Positions 15,875-24,026 of a stretch of 44,845 bases of DNA are shown one piece after another. Source of the stretch: Lachnospiraceae bacterium 3-1 (GTDB taxonomy: Bacteria > Bacillota > Clostridia > Lachnospirales > Lachnospiraceae). Both the position numbers and the translations under genes were made by a program. A model generated the notes under the pieces. It was not told the origin of the DNA. It was given only the letters and a program-made list of their open reading frames with translations, and did not search any database. Position 1 is the stretch's first letter. Every line of letters starts with the position of its first letter. Where the stretch lies: assembly GCA_000403255.2 (NCBI GenBank), contig KE159578.1, positions 1 to 44,845 of the forward strand, in the 5' to 3' direction.

Positions 15875-17186
15875 GATGGAGCAGGCGTCACAGCCGGAAA
15901 CATGGTTTGACGGGAACAAAGTCAATGACGTGCTTTTCTGTGAGGATTTCCTTGCCGGACACCCTATGAAGTGCATACATGGAACATTTTTTGATGTAAA
16001 CGGTGCAGTCGGTGATGCGGAGCAGATTAAGGCGGAGATATACCACAAGATTGCGCCCTATGTTACATCAAATATCGCAAAAAAGGCAGCCTCACTCCTT
16101 GATGCGCTGCGGATCAGGAGCTACTCGCCGCCGCTGCCGTTCCAGACAGACCGTATCCATGTGGCAAACGGCACATACTTTTTATCAAAGGACTTCTCCG
16201 CACAGAAAGATTTCTGCATGAACAGGCTCCCGGTGAGGTATATGCCGGATGCGCCGGAACCGTCACAGTGGCTTTCCTTTATAGGGCAGTTATTGGAGCC
16301 GGAGGACATAATCACATTGCAGGAGTTCATGGGCTATGTGCTGCTCCCAACAACAAAAGGGCAGAAAATGATGATAGTCATAGGGAAAGGCGGGGAGGGA
16401 AAGTCACGCATCGGCAGGGTGCTGAGGGCTTTACTTGGTGACAGCATGAACACGGGCAGCATACAGAAAGTGGAAGTTGACCGCTTTGCAAGGGCAGACC
16501 TTGAGTGGAAACTCCTGATGCTTGATGATGACATGAAGCTGGAGGCGCTCCCGCAGACCAACAACATCAAGTCCATAGTGACGCTGGAAGATAAAACGGA
16601 TTTGGAGCGCAAGGGAAAGCAGAGCAAGCAGGGGTATTTATGTGTGCGGTTTATCTGTTTCGGGAATGGCAACCTTGGTTCGCTGTATGACCGTTCTTAT
16701 GGCTTTTTCCGCAGGCAGATAGTTCTCAATGTGAAAGAGCGTGAGCCAGACAGGAAAGATGATCCGTTCCTTGGGGAAAAGCTGATTGCTGAAGCAGAGG
16801 GCATATTTCTATGGTGTCTTGATGGATTGCACCGTCTGATTGATAACGGGTATGAGTTTACCATAAGCAAAAGAGCGGAGGACAACCTTACAAAAGCCAT
16901 GCAGGACGGGAACAACATCATCGTATTCATGCAGTCGGAAGGCTATATAAGGTTGGAGAAAGGCACACACGCCACGTCAAAGCAGCTTTACAGCGCCTAC
17001 AGCCAGTGGTGCGAAGATAACCTTGAAAAACCGTTGGGGGAGCGCAGCTTTTCCAACTATTTAAGGCAGAATGAAAAGCAGTACGGGCTTGACTATACCC
17101 ACAATATCGCAGTCGGGGCAGGGAAAACAGCGAGGGGATTTAAGGGAATCCATGTAAAAGTGCGGACAGAGGAAAACGGGCATTAA
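15810..17186 (+). CDS. P4/D5-type superfamily 3 helicase (phage/plasmid primase family)
   Basis: The product is about 458 residues starting at TTG 15810 (TTG AAA GAA GAT), with an AG-rich site upstream, inside the end of the CHC2 gene. The D5_N-like region (QWLSFIGQLLEPEDIITLQ) is followed by the SF3 Walker A GKGGEGKSRIGRVL, the Walker B LLMLDDDMK, and motif C around FICFGNGNLGSLYD. The C-terminus has the winged helix seen in P4 alpha and poxvirus D5-like proteins. It would unwind the element's origin; the GCGTCT repeats just downstream are a candidate binding region. Confidence 0.87.
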   Translation: MKEDWNSVSKEQRAALEQTMNKMEQASQPETWFDGNKVNDVLFCEDFLAGHPMKCIHGTFFDVNGAVGDAEQIKAEIYHKIAPYVTSNIAKKAASLLDALRIRSYSPPLPFQTDRIHVANGTYFLSKDFSAQKDFCMNRLPVRYMPDAPEPSQWLSFIGQLLEPEDIITLQEFMGYVLLPTTKGQKMMIVIGKGGEGKSRIGRVLRALLGDSMNTGSIQKVEVDRFARADLEWKLLMLDDDMKLEALPQTNNIKSIVTLEDKTDLERKGKQSKQGYLCVRFICFGNGNLGSLYDRSYGFFRRQIVLNVKEREPDRKDDPFLGEKLIAEAEGIFLWCLDGLHRLIDNGYEFTISKRAEDNLTKAMQDGNNIIVFMQSEGYIRLEKGTHATSKQLYSAYSQWCEDNLEKPLGERSFSNYLRQNEKQYGLDYTHNIAVGAGKTARGFKGIHVKVRTEENGH

Positions 17187-17194
17187 GGCGTATA

Positions 17195-17454
17195 AGACGC
17201 AAAGACGGGCAAAATCCGAAATCCTTTTTTATATATACATACGGCTGTGTAAGAGCCTGTATCTTATATATAAATATTTTTATTTTCTAATTTGAAAAAG
17301 AAGTGTCTTAGCGTCTAAGCATAGGAAACATAAGGGTTTGAGGGTATTTTGGAAGCGTCTTTGTTGCGTCCTTTCAAAGCGTCTGATACCCGGCAGGAGA
17401 ATTTTAACACCCTGCCGGGCTTTTATTTTATAGAACAGGACGCAGAAAGCGTCT
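17195..17454. repeat. GCGTCT repeat cluster, candidate replication origin
   Basis: The 299-bp non-coding gap after the helicase holds GCGTCT or its complement at 17195 (minus), 17311, 17355, 17379 and 17449, plus GCGTCC variants at 17366 and 17438 (minus). AAGCGTCTGATA occurs twice (17377, 17447). The spacing is uneven. Short repeats beside an SF3 helicase gene resemble iterons, but this is inference. Confidence 0.5.
17389..17430 (+). terminator. Intrinsic terminator
   Basis: A perfect 9-bp stem, CCCGGCAGG (17389-17397)/CCTGCCGGG (17411-17419), is followed by CTTTTATTTTA. It lies inside the GCGTCT cluster and ends the helicase transcript. Confidence 0.88.
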
Positions 17455-17485
17455 GATATTAGATTAAAATTGGGAGGGATTCTAT

Positions 17486-17680
17486 TTGAATAAAGCAAAA
17501 CTGATAGTGACGAGGGTATTTGACAGCGAGCGTACACCGCAGGATGCGTTTGTGAGGGCAATATTAAATTCAGACAAATATGAAAAAAACTTGCACGTTT
17601 CGGGCAGTGAAAGTATAATAAAAGACAGAGGGCTTATCTACGTTCAACCGGATTCGGACGAAGAAGGGAGAATAAGATGA
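17486..17680 (+). CDS. Small protein upstream of the serine recombinase, 64 residues
   Basis: TTG start at 17486 with GGGAGGG 6 nt upstream. It begins MNKAKLIVTRVFDSERTPQD and has an acidic end (QPDSDEEGRIR). It overlaps the recombinase start by four bases (ATGA), so translation is probably coupled. Short proteins in this slot commonly precede large serine recombinases in Clostridia; the function is not known to me. GCGTCT-rich DNA precedes it. Confidence 0.65.
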   Translation: MNKAKLIVTRVFDSERTPQDAFVRAILNSDKYEKNLHVSGSESIIKDRGLIYVQPDSDEEGRIR

Positions 17681-17850
17681 GCAGGACAACATACAGAGGT
17701 ACACCAAAGGCAGGGTTATATACCCGTTTATCGGTTGACGATGGGTACGTTGACCGTGAAAGCAATTCCATAACGAGCCAGAAGCAGATGCTGACACAGT
17801 TTGCGGAATACCACGGCATAGAGATTGTCGAAACCTATGTGGATATGTAA
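17677..17850 (+). pseudogene. Large serine recombinase, N-terminal fragment
   Basis: The ATG at 17677 begins a resolvase domain: AGLYTRLSVDD (with the catalytic Ser) then RESNSITSQKQMLTQFAEYH and ETYVD. After 57 residues the family sequence, which continues with a DGxSGTNFDRP-like motif, is lost and TAA follows at 17848. The recombinase that would integrate or excise the element is therefore destroyed. The break at about 17846 is the right limit of recognisable element DNA. Confidence 0.85.
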
Positions 17851-17907
17851 AACCGCATTTTGATACAATCGACTCCAAGAAAATATGTGAAAAACGCTTG
17901 AAATAAA

Positions 17908-17950
17908 GGCTTTCGGCAGATTCGATAACCTGCCGGGAGCCTTTTCTTTT
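17908..17950 (+). terminator. Intrinsic terminator
   Basis: GGCTTTCGGCAG (17908-17919) pairs with CTGCCGGGAGCC (17930-17941), 12 bp with two G-U pairs, then TTTTCTTTTT. Confidence 0.85.
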
Positions 17951-17984
17951 TATGTTCTGAAACAGTGCTCCGTTCTTAAAATGT

Positions 17985-18018
17985 AATTTGAACCCCTTCA
18001 ACCAATTTGAACCCCCTC
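17985..18018 (+). repeat. Two direct repeats AATTTGAACCCCYTC
   Basis: AATTTGAACCCCTTC (17985-17999) and AATTTGAACCCCCTC (18004-18018) lie 19 bp apart. Such multiple short terminal repeats are seen at ends of IS21-like elements, but no istA/istB is adjacent, so this may be an IS scar. Confidence 0.4.
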
Positions 18019-18087
18019 GCAAGGCAAAACAAAAAAGTTTAAAAAGGTTATTTTTCCTTATTAAGAAACAGAAACCTGCTAAGTAAT

Positions 18088-19398
18088 CTATTGATAAATC
18101 AGCTTTGTTTTTCTGGTAAGGATAACCGCGATGGCAAATGTAATCATTTCAGCAACGAGCGGGGCTGCCCAGATTGTGTTGCTTCCGAATATAATAGGGA
18201 TACAGAATATGGCGATAGCTTTTATTACGATTCCCCTGCATATGGCAATGATATCCGACTGCTTTGTCCTTTTCGTGGAATAAAGCAGTGAGGTGTAGAC
18301 CAGATTTAAAGCCATGGGAATAAAGGACAGGGCAAAAACCGGCAATGCTTTGGATGCTGCATTTATCAGCTCCATGTCTTGGCTGAAAATGCGGATGGCT
18401 GGTTCATCAAAGAGAATCAGAACTGCAGAAACCAGAACTGACAGCATAAGATTGATTGCCATGCCAAAGCGGAAATAGTCGTTGATTTCTTTTGTATCCT
18501 GTTTTCCATAACTGTTGCCCCAAAGCGGCTGTAATCCCTGTGCCACACCAGAAAGAACTGCATTTGCCAGAGAATAGATAAAACTTAGGACACTGTAGGT
18601 GGATACCCCAATATCGCCTACCAGACCGGCAAGAACCAAATTATAACACAGGGCTGTGACCGGGGTGGTAAGCTGTGTGACAGCTTCGGGAGCGCCGCGT
18701 TTGCAGATCTTCCTGATCAACACAGGCTGTATTGTAAAACGTCGAATTCGGAGATTTCCATGTTTACGGATGAAATGGGACAGCAGAACCAGAAGTGAGA
18801 CAATCTGTCCCAATCCAGAGGCAACAGCAGCCCCAATCACGCCCATCTGAAGCGGGAAAATAAAAAGCCAGTCAAGAAAGATATTGGATACTGCCCCTGC
18901 ACACATACCCACGAAGGATAGGGTAGGGGAACCGTCATTCCGGACAAATACGGAAAGGCAGTTGCTCATCAACATGGGAAGTGAAAATGCGGAATAGTAA
19001 AAAAGATAGTCTGCCGACATTCTGCGCATTTCCTCCCCCAGCTTACGTGCGCCACTTAAATCCACGATGTGCTGTGAAAAAACAGTTCCGACAACTGTCA
19101 GAATAACCGCTGTCAGGACAGTCAGTGTTAAGGCTGTCATGAAAGCATTATTTGCCCCATCCTTGTCATCCCGTCCCATTCTGATGGCAATAATAGTGGC
19201 ACCTCCCATGGGGAACATTGCGACAATGGCTACAGCGAATGTAATGAATGGAACGCCGATATTGACAGCACCTAAAGCGGCTGAACCGACTCCCTGGCCT
19301 ACGAAAATACCATCCATGACATTATACAGATAAGTGACAAACAGGCTTCCTACAGCCGGAAAGATATAGCTGCATAATTGCTTTGCTTTGGGATTCAT
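18088..19398 (-). CDS. MATE family efflux transporter 1
   Basis: A 436-residue polytopic membrane protein with about 12 hydrophobic segments. It starts MNPKAKQLCSYIFPAVGSLF with the MATE hallmarks YNVMDGIFVGQGVGSAALGA and, in the second half, GVAQGLQPLWGNSYG. MATE proteins export drugs or metabolites with Na+ or H+ antiport. The start at 19398 has a strong GGAGG RBS. Its leader is remarkable: a promoter at 19522-19550, a 15-codon leader peptide and an intrinsic terminator stand before the coding region. It belongs to a different subgroup from the MATE gene at 24027. Confidence 0.92.
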   Translation of the reverse strand: MNPKAKQLCSYIFPAVGSLFVTYLYNVMDGIFVGQGVGSAALGAVNIGVPFITFAVAIVAMFPMGGATIIAIRMGRDDKDGANNAFMTALTLTVLTAVILTVVGTVFSQHIVDLSGARKLGEEMRRMSADYLFYYSAFSLPMLMSNCLSVFVRNDGSPTLSFVGMCAGAVSNIFLDWLFIFPLQMGVIGAAVASGLGQIVSLLVLLSHFIRKHGNLRIRRFTIQPVLIRKICKRGAPEAVTQLTTPVTALCYNLVLAGLVGDIGVSTYSVLSFIYSLANAVLSGVAQGLQPLWGNSYGKQDTKEINDYFRFGMAINLMLSVLVSAVLILFDEPAIRIFSQDMELINAASKALPVFALSFIPMALNLVYTSLLYSTKRTKQSDIIAICRGIVIKAIAIFCIPIIFGSNTIWAAPLVAEMITFAIAVILTRKTKLIYQ

Positions 19399-19421
19399 AA
19401 CATAATACCTCCTTTAAATTA

Positions 19422-19460
19422 AAAAAAGTGGGATAAAATCCATTGGATCTTATCCCACTT
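19422..19460 (-). terminator. Leader terminator (attenuator) of MATE 1
   Basis: In the minus-strand transcript AAGTGGGATAA (19460-19450) pairs perfectly with TTATCCCACTT (19436-19426), with a further 4-bp inner stem, and is followed by a run of T. It lies 5' of the MATE ribosome binding site, so it would stop transcription before the gene. The 5' arm contains the leader-peptide stop codon. Confidence 0.82.
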
Positions 19461-19497
19461 CAACAATCATATTGATCGCAAGTCCTCTGACAAGCAT
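19450..19497 (-). CDS. Leader peptide MLVRGLAINMIVEVG
   Basis: A 15-residue ORF with AGGA 9 nt upstream, starting about 17 nt after the predicted transcription start. Its last codons and UAA form the 5' arm of the terminator hairpin, so a ribosome near the end of the leader would prevent hairpin formation. This is the design of translation-dependent attenuation in antibiotic-responsive resistance genes. The peptide itself is not one I recognise. Confidence 0.6.
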   Translation of the reverse strand: MLVRGLAINMIVEVG

Positions 19498-19521
19498 ATA
19501 TTTATATCCTAATAATTTTTT

Positions 19522-19550
19522 ACTCTAACACCTTTTTGTGAAAAAGTCAA
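19522..19550 (-). promoter_or_regulatory. Promoter of the MATE 1 leader
   Basis: On the minus strand TTGACT (19550-19545) and TAGAGT (19527-19522) are spaced by 17 bp. Confidence 0.7.
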
Positions 19551-19590
19551 TACATATTTTTTACGGTATTGAAAAGTTTAACAAAAATGA

Positions 19591-19658
19591 ATTATTGCGT
19601 TTTATACATCAATAATGCGAAACATTCACTTCACTTTTCTGAAAAAGTGTGTTTTAAT
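19591..19658 (+). promoter_or_regulatory. hsp20 promoter with LysR-type dyad
   Basis: The dyad ATTATTG-N12-CAATAAT (19591-19616) stands 13 bp before a promoter TTCACT (19630-19635)-N17-TTTAAT (19653-19658). The dyad, the TTCACTTCACTTT block and the -10 recur at identical spacing in front of groES. The adjacent LysR gene makes it the likely binding protein. Confidence 0.65.
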
Positions 19659-19707
19659 AGCCCTAAAGAAAGCAGAAGGCTTTCAGTTATGAAAGGAGCG
19701 ATGCACT

Positions 19708-20139
19708 ATGTTATTGCCAAGTATTTTCGGAGAAAGTTTGCTGGATGAGTTTTTTGATCATCCGCACCAGAGAACCCATTACCAATCCCACGTGTCCGAG
19801 ATGATGAGGACTGATATTAAAGATTTGGGGAATGCTTATGAAATGACCATGAATCTTCCTGGCATTAAGAAAGAGAATGTAAAGGCAGAGCTGAAAGACG
19901 GATACCTGACAATCAGCGCCTCATCCGCTTCCCAAAATGAAGAGAAGGACAGCGATGGGGTATACATCAGGCGGGAGCGCTATGCTGGTACCTGCAGCAG
20001 GAGTTTCTATGTAGGGGAAGATGTGAAGCAGGAAGACATTAAGGCACGTTTTGAGGATGGCACTTTGAAACTGCAGGTTCCGAAGAACATGAAGGAAGCA
20101 GTCCCTGAAAAATCTAATTATATCGCAATCGAAGGGTGA
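19708..20139 (+). CDS. Hsp20/alpha-crystallin small heat shock protein
   Basis: A 143-residue protein with RBS AAAGGAG. A short N-terminus with FDEFF-like residues (LLDEFFDHPHQ) leads into the alpha-crystallin domain: IKDLGNAYEMTMNLPGIKKE, LKDGYLTISAS, YIRRERYAGTCSRSFYV, and FEDGTLKLQVPK. It is an ATP-independent holdase that binds unfolding proteins in the cytoplasm. It is monocistronic (own promoter and terminator). Its promoter lacks CIRCE but copies the groES upstream region, pointing to co-regulation by LysR. Confidence 0.95.
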   Translation: MLLPSIFGESLLDEFFDHPHQRTHYQSHVSEMMRTDIKDLGNAYEMTMNLPGIKKENVKAELKDGYLTISASSASQNEEKDSDGVYIRRERYAGTCSRSFYVGEDVKQEDIKARFEDGTLKLQVPKNMKEAVPEKSNYIAIEG

Positions 20140-20180
20140 TGGGGCTGTACGCAGATAAACAGACATTTTGTATATCAAAT

Positions 20181-20222
20181 AAAAAGCGATGTGGATGCTT
20201 TCCGGTATCCATATCGCTTTTT
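20181..20222. terminator. Bidirectional terminator between hsp20 and lysR
   Basis: A 16-bp stem, AAAAAGCGATGTGGAT (20181-20196)/ATCCATATCGCTTTTT (20207-20222), has A-run and T-run on opposite sides, so it works for both converging genes. Confidence 0.9.
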
Positions 20223-20232
20223 GTTGTGAAAG

Positions 20233-21111
20233 TTAATGGTAAGATGTATTCGTCACGATAGCAATAAATTTTTTCAGCAAAGGACTTTGTGAACTTTTTT
20301 TATAAAAAAGACCGTAGGATAATGGATCGCTGTTTTTTAGAGGGACTGAACAGATATCCGAATTTATAAAATTCATCTGTGGAAGTACAGAACAGCCATA
20401 CCCTGCCCTGACAAGAGTAAGAAGCACCTGCAGGTTTTCACATACATAAGTGGATTCAGGCAGGATATGCTGTGAAATCTGGTTCTGCATTTCTGCGACT
20501 TTGGCAGGAATGGCATAGGAGTTACAGACAACAATATTCTCCAGATACAATTCCTCTTTTGCAAGCTCAGATCTGGCCGCATAAGGATGCGCGGCGGGGA
20601 CAATACAGCACAGTGGTATCCGGAATAATTCTTTGTAGACCGTATCGTTCTTTATTGGGATATCATCTTGGAATCCAAACAGCAGATCCAGTTCTTCCTG
20701 GTAGAAGAGATTTAAAATGGACCTGTGGGGGATCACTTTCAAAAAGGGATATAGTTCTGGTATCTGCTCCCTGCAGGATTTCAGTATCTTACAGAGCAGA
20801 TCCAGATTAGCCTCACTTTGGCAGCCTATCGTTAAGACCTGCAAATTCGTACTTTGATGGCGCTGTAGTTTCTGTTCCGCAATTTTTAACCTGCCCATAA
20901 CATTTTTCGCATCTTCCAGAAAGCTGATACCGGCGGGGGTAAGGGTAACTGTCCTGGTGGTGCGGTGAAGAAGTTTTGTCCCCAGTTCATCTTCCAGCGA
21001 ATGAATCTGCCGGGAAACGGCAGACTGGGTAATCTTTAAAATTTCAGCGGCTCTTGCAAAGTTCAGGTTTTCGGCAACCTGGATAAAGCTCTTTAACTGG
21101 TCTGTATTCAT
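20233..21111 (-). CDS. LysR family regulator, likely of hsp20 and groESL
   Basis: A 292-residue protein from ATG 21111 (MNTDQLKSFIQVAENLNFAR), preferred over 21126 because GGAGGTGA precedes it. The N-terminal winged HTH contains LKITQSAVSRQIHSLEDELG; the C-terminal half is a periplasmic-binding-type effector domain (GYGCSVLPQMNF). It is divergent from groES; the dyad at 21125-21150 directly abuts its start region, which fits autoregulation plus activation of groES, and a second dyad precedes hsp20. LysR control of a chaperonin operon is unusual. The effector is unknown. Confidence 0.9.
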   Translation of the reverse strand: MNTDQLKSFIQVAENLNFARAAEILKITQSAVSRQIHSLEDELGTKLLHRTTRTVTLTPAGISFLEDAKNVMGRLKIAEQKLQRHQSTNLQVLTIGCQSEANLDLLCKILKSCREQIPELYPFLKVIPHRSILNLFYQEELDLLFGFQDDIPIKNDTVYKELFRIPLCCIVPAAHPYAARSELAKEELYLENIVVCNSYAIPAKVAEMQNQISQHILPESTYVCENLQVLLTLVRAGYGCSVLPQMNFINSDICSVPLKNSDPLSYGLFYKKSSQSPLLKKFIAIVTNTSYH

Positions 21112-21124
21112 GGGTTTCACCTCC

Positions 21125-21192
21125 ATTATTGCGTTTTCGTCATTGATAATACCATATTTTCACTTCACTTTCAAGAGCGGGTGTGGTTTAAT
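21125..21192 (+). promoter_or_regulatory. groES promoter with LysR-type dyad
   Basis: The dyad ATTATTG-N12-TGATAAT (21125-21150, half-sites conserved in the outer five bases) precedes TTCACT (21164-21169)-N17-TTTAAT (21187-21192). Compared with the hsp20 upstream region, the long blocks ATTATTGCGTTTT and TTCACTTCACTTT fall at identical spacing, with no gap needed. Confidence 0.65.
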
Positions 21193-21206
21193 ATGTATTG
21201 CAAAGG

Positions 21207-21233
21207 TTAGCACTCGAAAAACATGAGTGCTAA
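21207..21233 (+). promoter_or_regulatory. CIRCE element (HrcA operator)
   Basis: TTAGCACTC-N9-GAGTGCTAA is a perfect CIRCE inverted repeat between the groES promoter and its start codon. In Firmicutes this is bound by the heat-shock repressor HrcA. The hrcA gene is not in the window. Confidence 0.97.
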
Positions 21234-21260
21234 CAATAAAAAGAAAGGCAGGTAAAAGGA

Positions 21261-21545
21261 ATGAAATTAAGACCATTAGGTGACAGGGTTATTTTACAGT
21301 ATCAGGAAACAGAAGAAAAAACACAGTCAGGCATTATCCTGCCGGACAGTGCAAAGGAAAAACCGCAGGAAGCCGTTGTGGCAGCAGTCGGGGACGGTAA
21401 AGGATACGAAGGAAAGGATGTGCAGATGCAGGTTAAGGAAGGGGATCATGTGATCTTTTCCAAATATGCCGGGACAGAGGTAAAAGTTGAGGAAGAAGAG
21501 TACATTATCGTTTCCCAAAAAGACATTATTGCGGTTGTGGAATAG
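21261..21545 (+). CDS. groES: Co-chaperonin GroES
   Basis: A 94-residue protein of normal length with the Cpn10 signature LRPLGDRVILQYQETEEKT, the mobile-loop segment KTQSGIILPDSAKEKPQ and the C-terminal EYIIVSQKDIIAVVE. It forms the heptameric lid on GroEL and triggers substrate release inside the cavity. It lies downstream of a CIRCE element and 46 nt ahead of groEL, in one operon. Confidence 0.97.
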   Translation: MKLRPLGDRVILQYQETEEKTQSGIILPDSAKEKPQEAVVAAVGDGKGYEGKDVQMQVKEGDHVIFSKYAGTEVKVEEEEYIIVSQKDIIAVVE

Positions 21546-21588
21546 CAGGCAAAAGGAAGAACAAATTTTGAAAGAAGGAAGGAATTGA

Positions 21589-23214
<1,626 letters not shown>

Positions 23215-23278
23215 AATGTATATGGGGCAAGGAGGAAAAACTGCCCTGTCTTATAAAAAGGATGGAAGGGGGAGTGAA

Positions 23279-23533
23279 ATGAAGATTTATTCTATTGAAA
23301 TTCCTTCAGCAGATAATCTGAGAGAATTGGTTCATATTGTGAATCAGTTCCCTTGTGATGTAGATTTGAAAAACGGGCTTGGCTGTATAGACTGTAAAAG
23401 CCTGTTAGGAGTTTTACAAATGGGGTGTTCCCGCAATATGACGCTTGAAGTGATTGGAGAAGATACAGACTGCGGTGCATTGGAAAATGAACTGGCTGCT
23501 TTTTTCCATATCAGTTTAAAGGAAGTGACGTGA
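23279..23533 (+). CDS. HPr-fold protein without the catalytic His (Crh-like)
   Basis: An 84-residue protein from ATG 23279 (RBS GGAAGGGGGAG; the longer frame overlapping groEL is rejected). The sequence MKIYSIEIPSADNLRELVHI aligns with HPr, but the phospho-accepting His motif is missing. The Ser46-like regulatory site is kept as CKSLLGVL (Ser41). That combination occurs in Bacillus Crh, a catabolite-control cofactor phosphorylated only on Ser. A PTS phosphotransfer role is therefore unlikely; a regulatory role is inferred. It ends 3 nt before the marR gene. Confidence 0.72.
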   Translation: MKIYSIEIPSADNLRELVHIVNQFPCDVDLKNGLGCIDCKSLLGVLQMGCSRNMTLEVIGEDTDCGALENELAAFFHISLKEVT

Positions 23534-23536
23534 CTT

Positions 23537-23980
23537 ATGGATGGAAAACAGTGTGCCGGTTCTGTTCTGGGGCTGGCCAACCAGATAAAAAGGGTTTTTG
23601 ATACAACGACGGGACGCTGCGGTACGCAGATACGGATTTTAAATTTTGTCCTTGTGTCATACCCGGACAGGGAAATTTACCAGAAGGATATAGAGGAGGA
23701 ACTGAACATAAGAAGTGCGTCTGTTTCCACGCTTTTGAAGAAAATGGAGGCACAGGACTTTATCCGCAGGGAAAAGGTTTCCTATGATGACCGTTTGAAA
23801 AGAATACTGCCAACCAGCCATACAGTGGAGATGAAGGAACAGGTTGAGCGGCATATTACTTTACTGGAAAAAAGACTGACAGCAGGCATCGGGGAAGAAG
23901 AACTAAGGGTTTTCTATGATGTGCTGAAAAAAATGCAGGAAAATATGGATTTAACGGAAAAGGGAGACAGATATGGGTAG
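23537..23980 (+). CDS. MarR family transcriptional regulator
   Basis: A 147-residue winged-helix protein. The HTH region (YQKDIEEELNIRSASVSTLL) and the wing (FIRREKVSYDDRLKRILPT) carry the MarR hallmark DxRxK/R-like DDRLKR. It starts 3 nt after the HPr-like gene. MarR proteins usually repress drug-exporter operons and release on ligand binding; directly downstream are a MATE exporter and an ABC exporter, so these are the obvious targets. No operator could be identified by eye. Confidence 0.92.
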   Translation: MDGKQCAGSVLGLANQIKRVFDTTTGRCGTQIRILNFVLVSYPDREIYQKDIEEELNIRSASVSTLLKKMEAQDFIRREKVSYDDRLKRILPTSHTVEMKEQVERHITLLEKRLTAGIGEEELRVFYDVLKKMQENMDLTEKGDRYG

Positions 23981-24026
23981 GATTTTGTTCTTATATTCAT
24001 CATGTGTTTTGAGTTAGGAGGTAAAA

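Noticed and set aside
17195-17454. GCGTCT repeats as a CRISPR array
   Set aside because: Units are 6-12 bp, on both strands and unevenly spaced; no cas genes are present.
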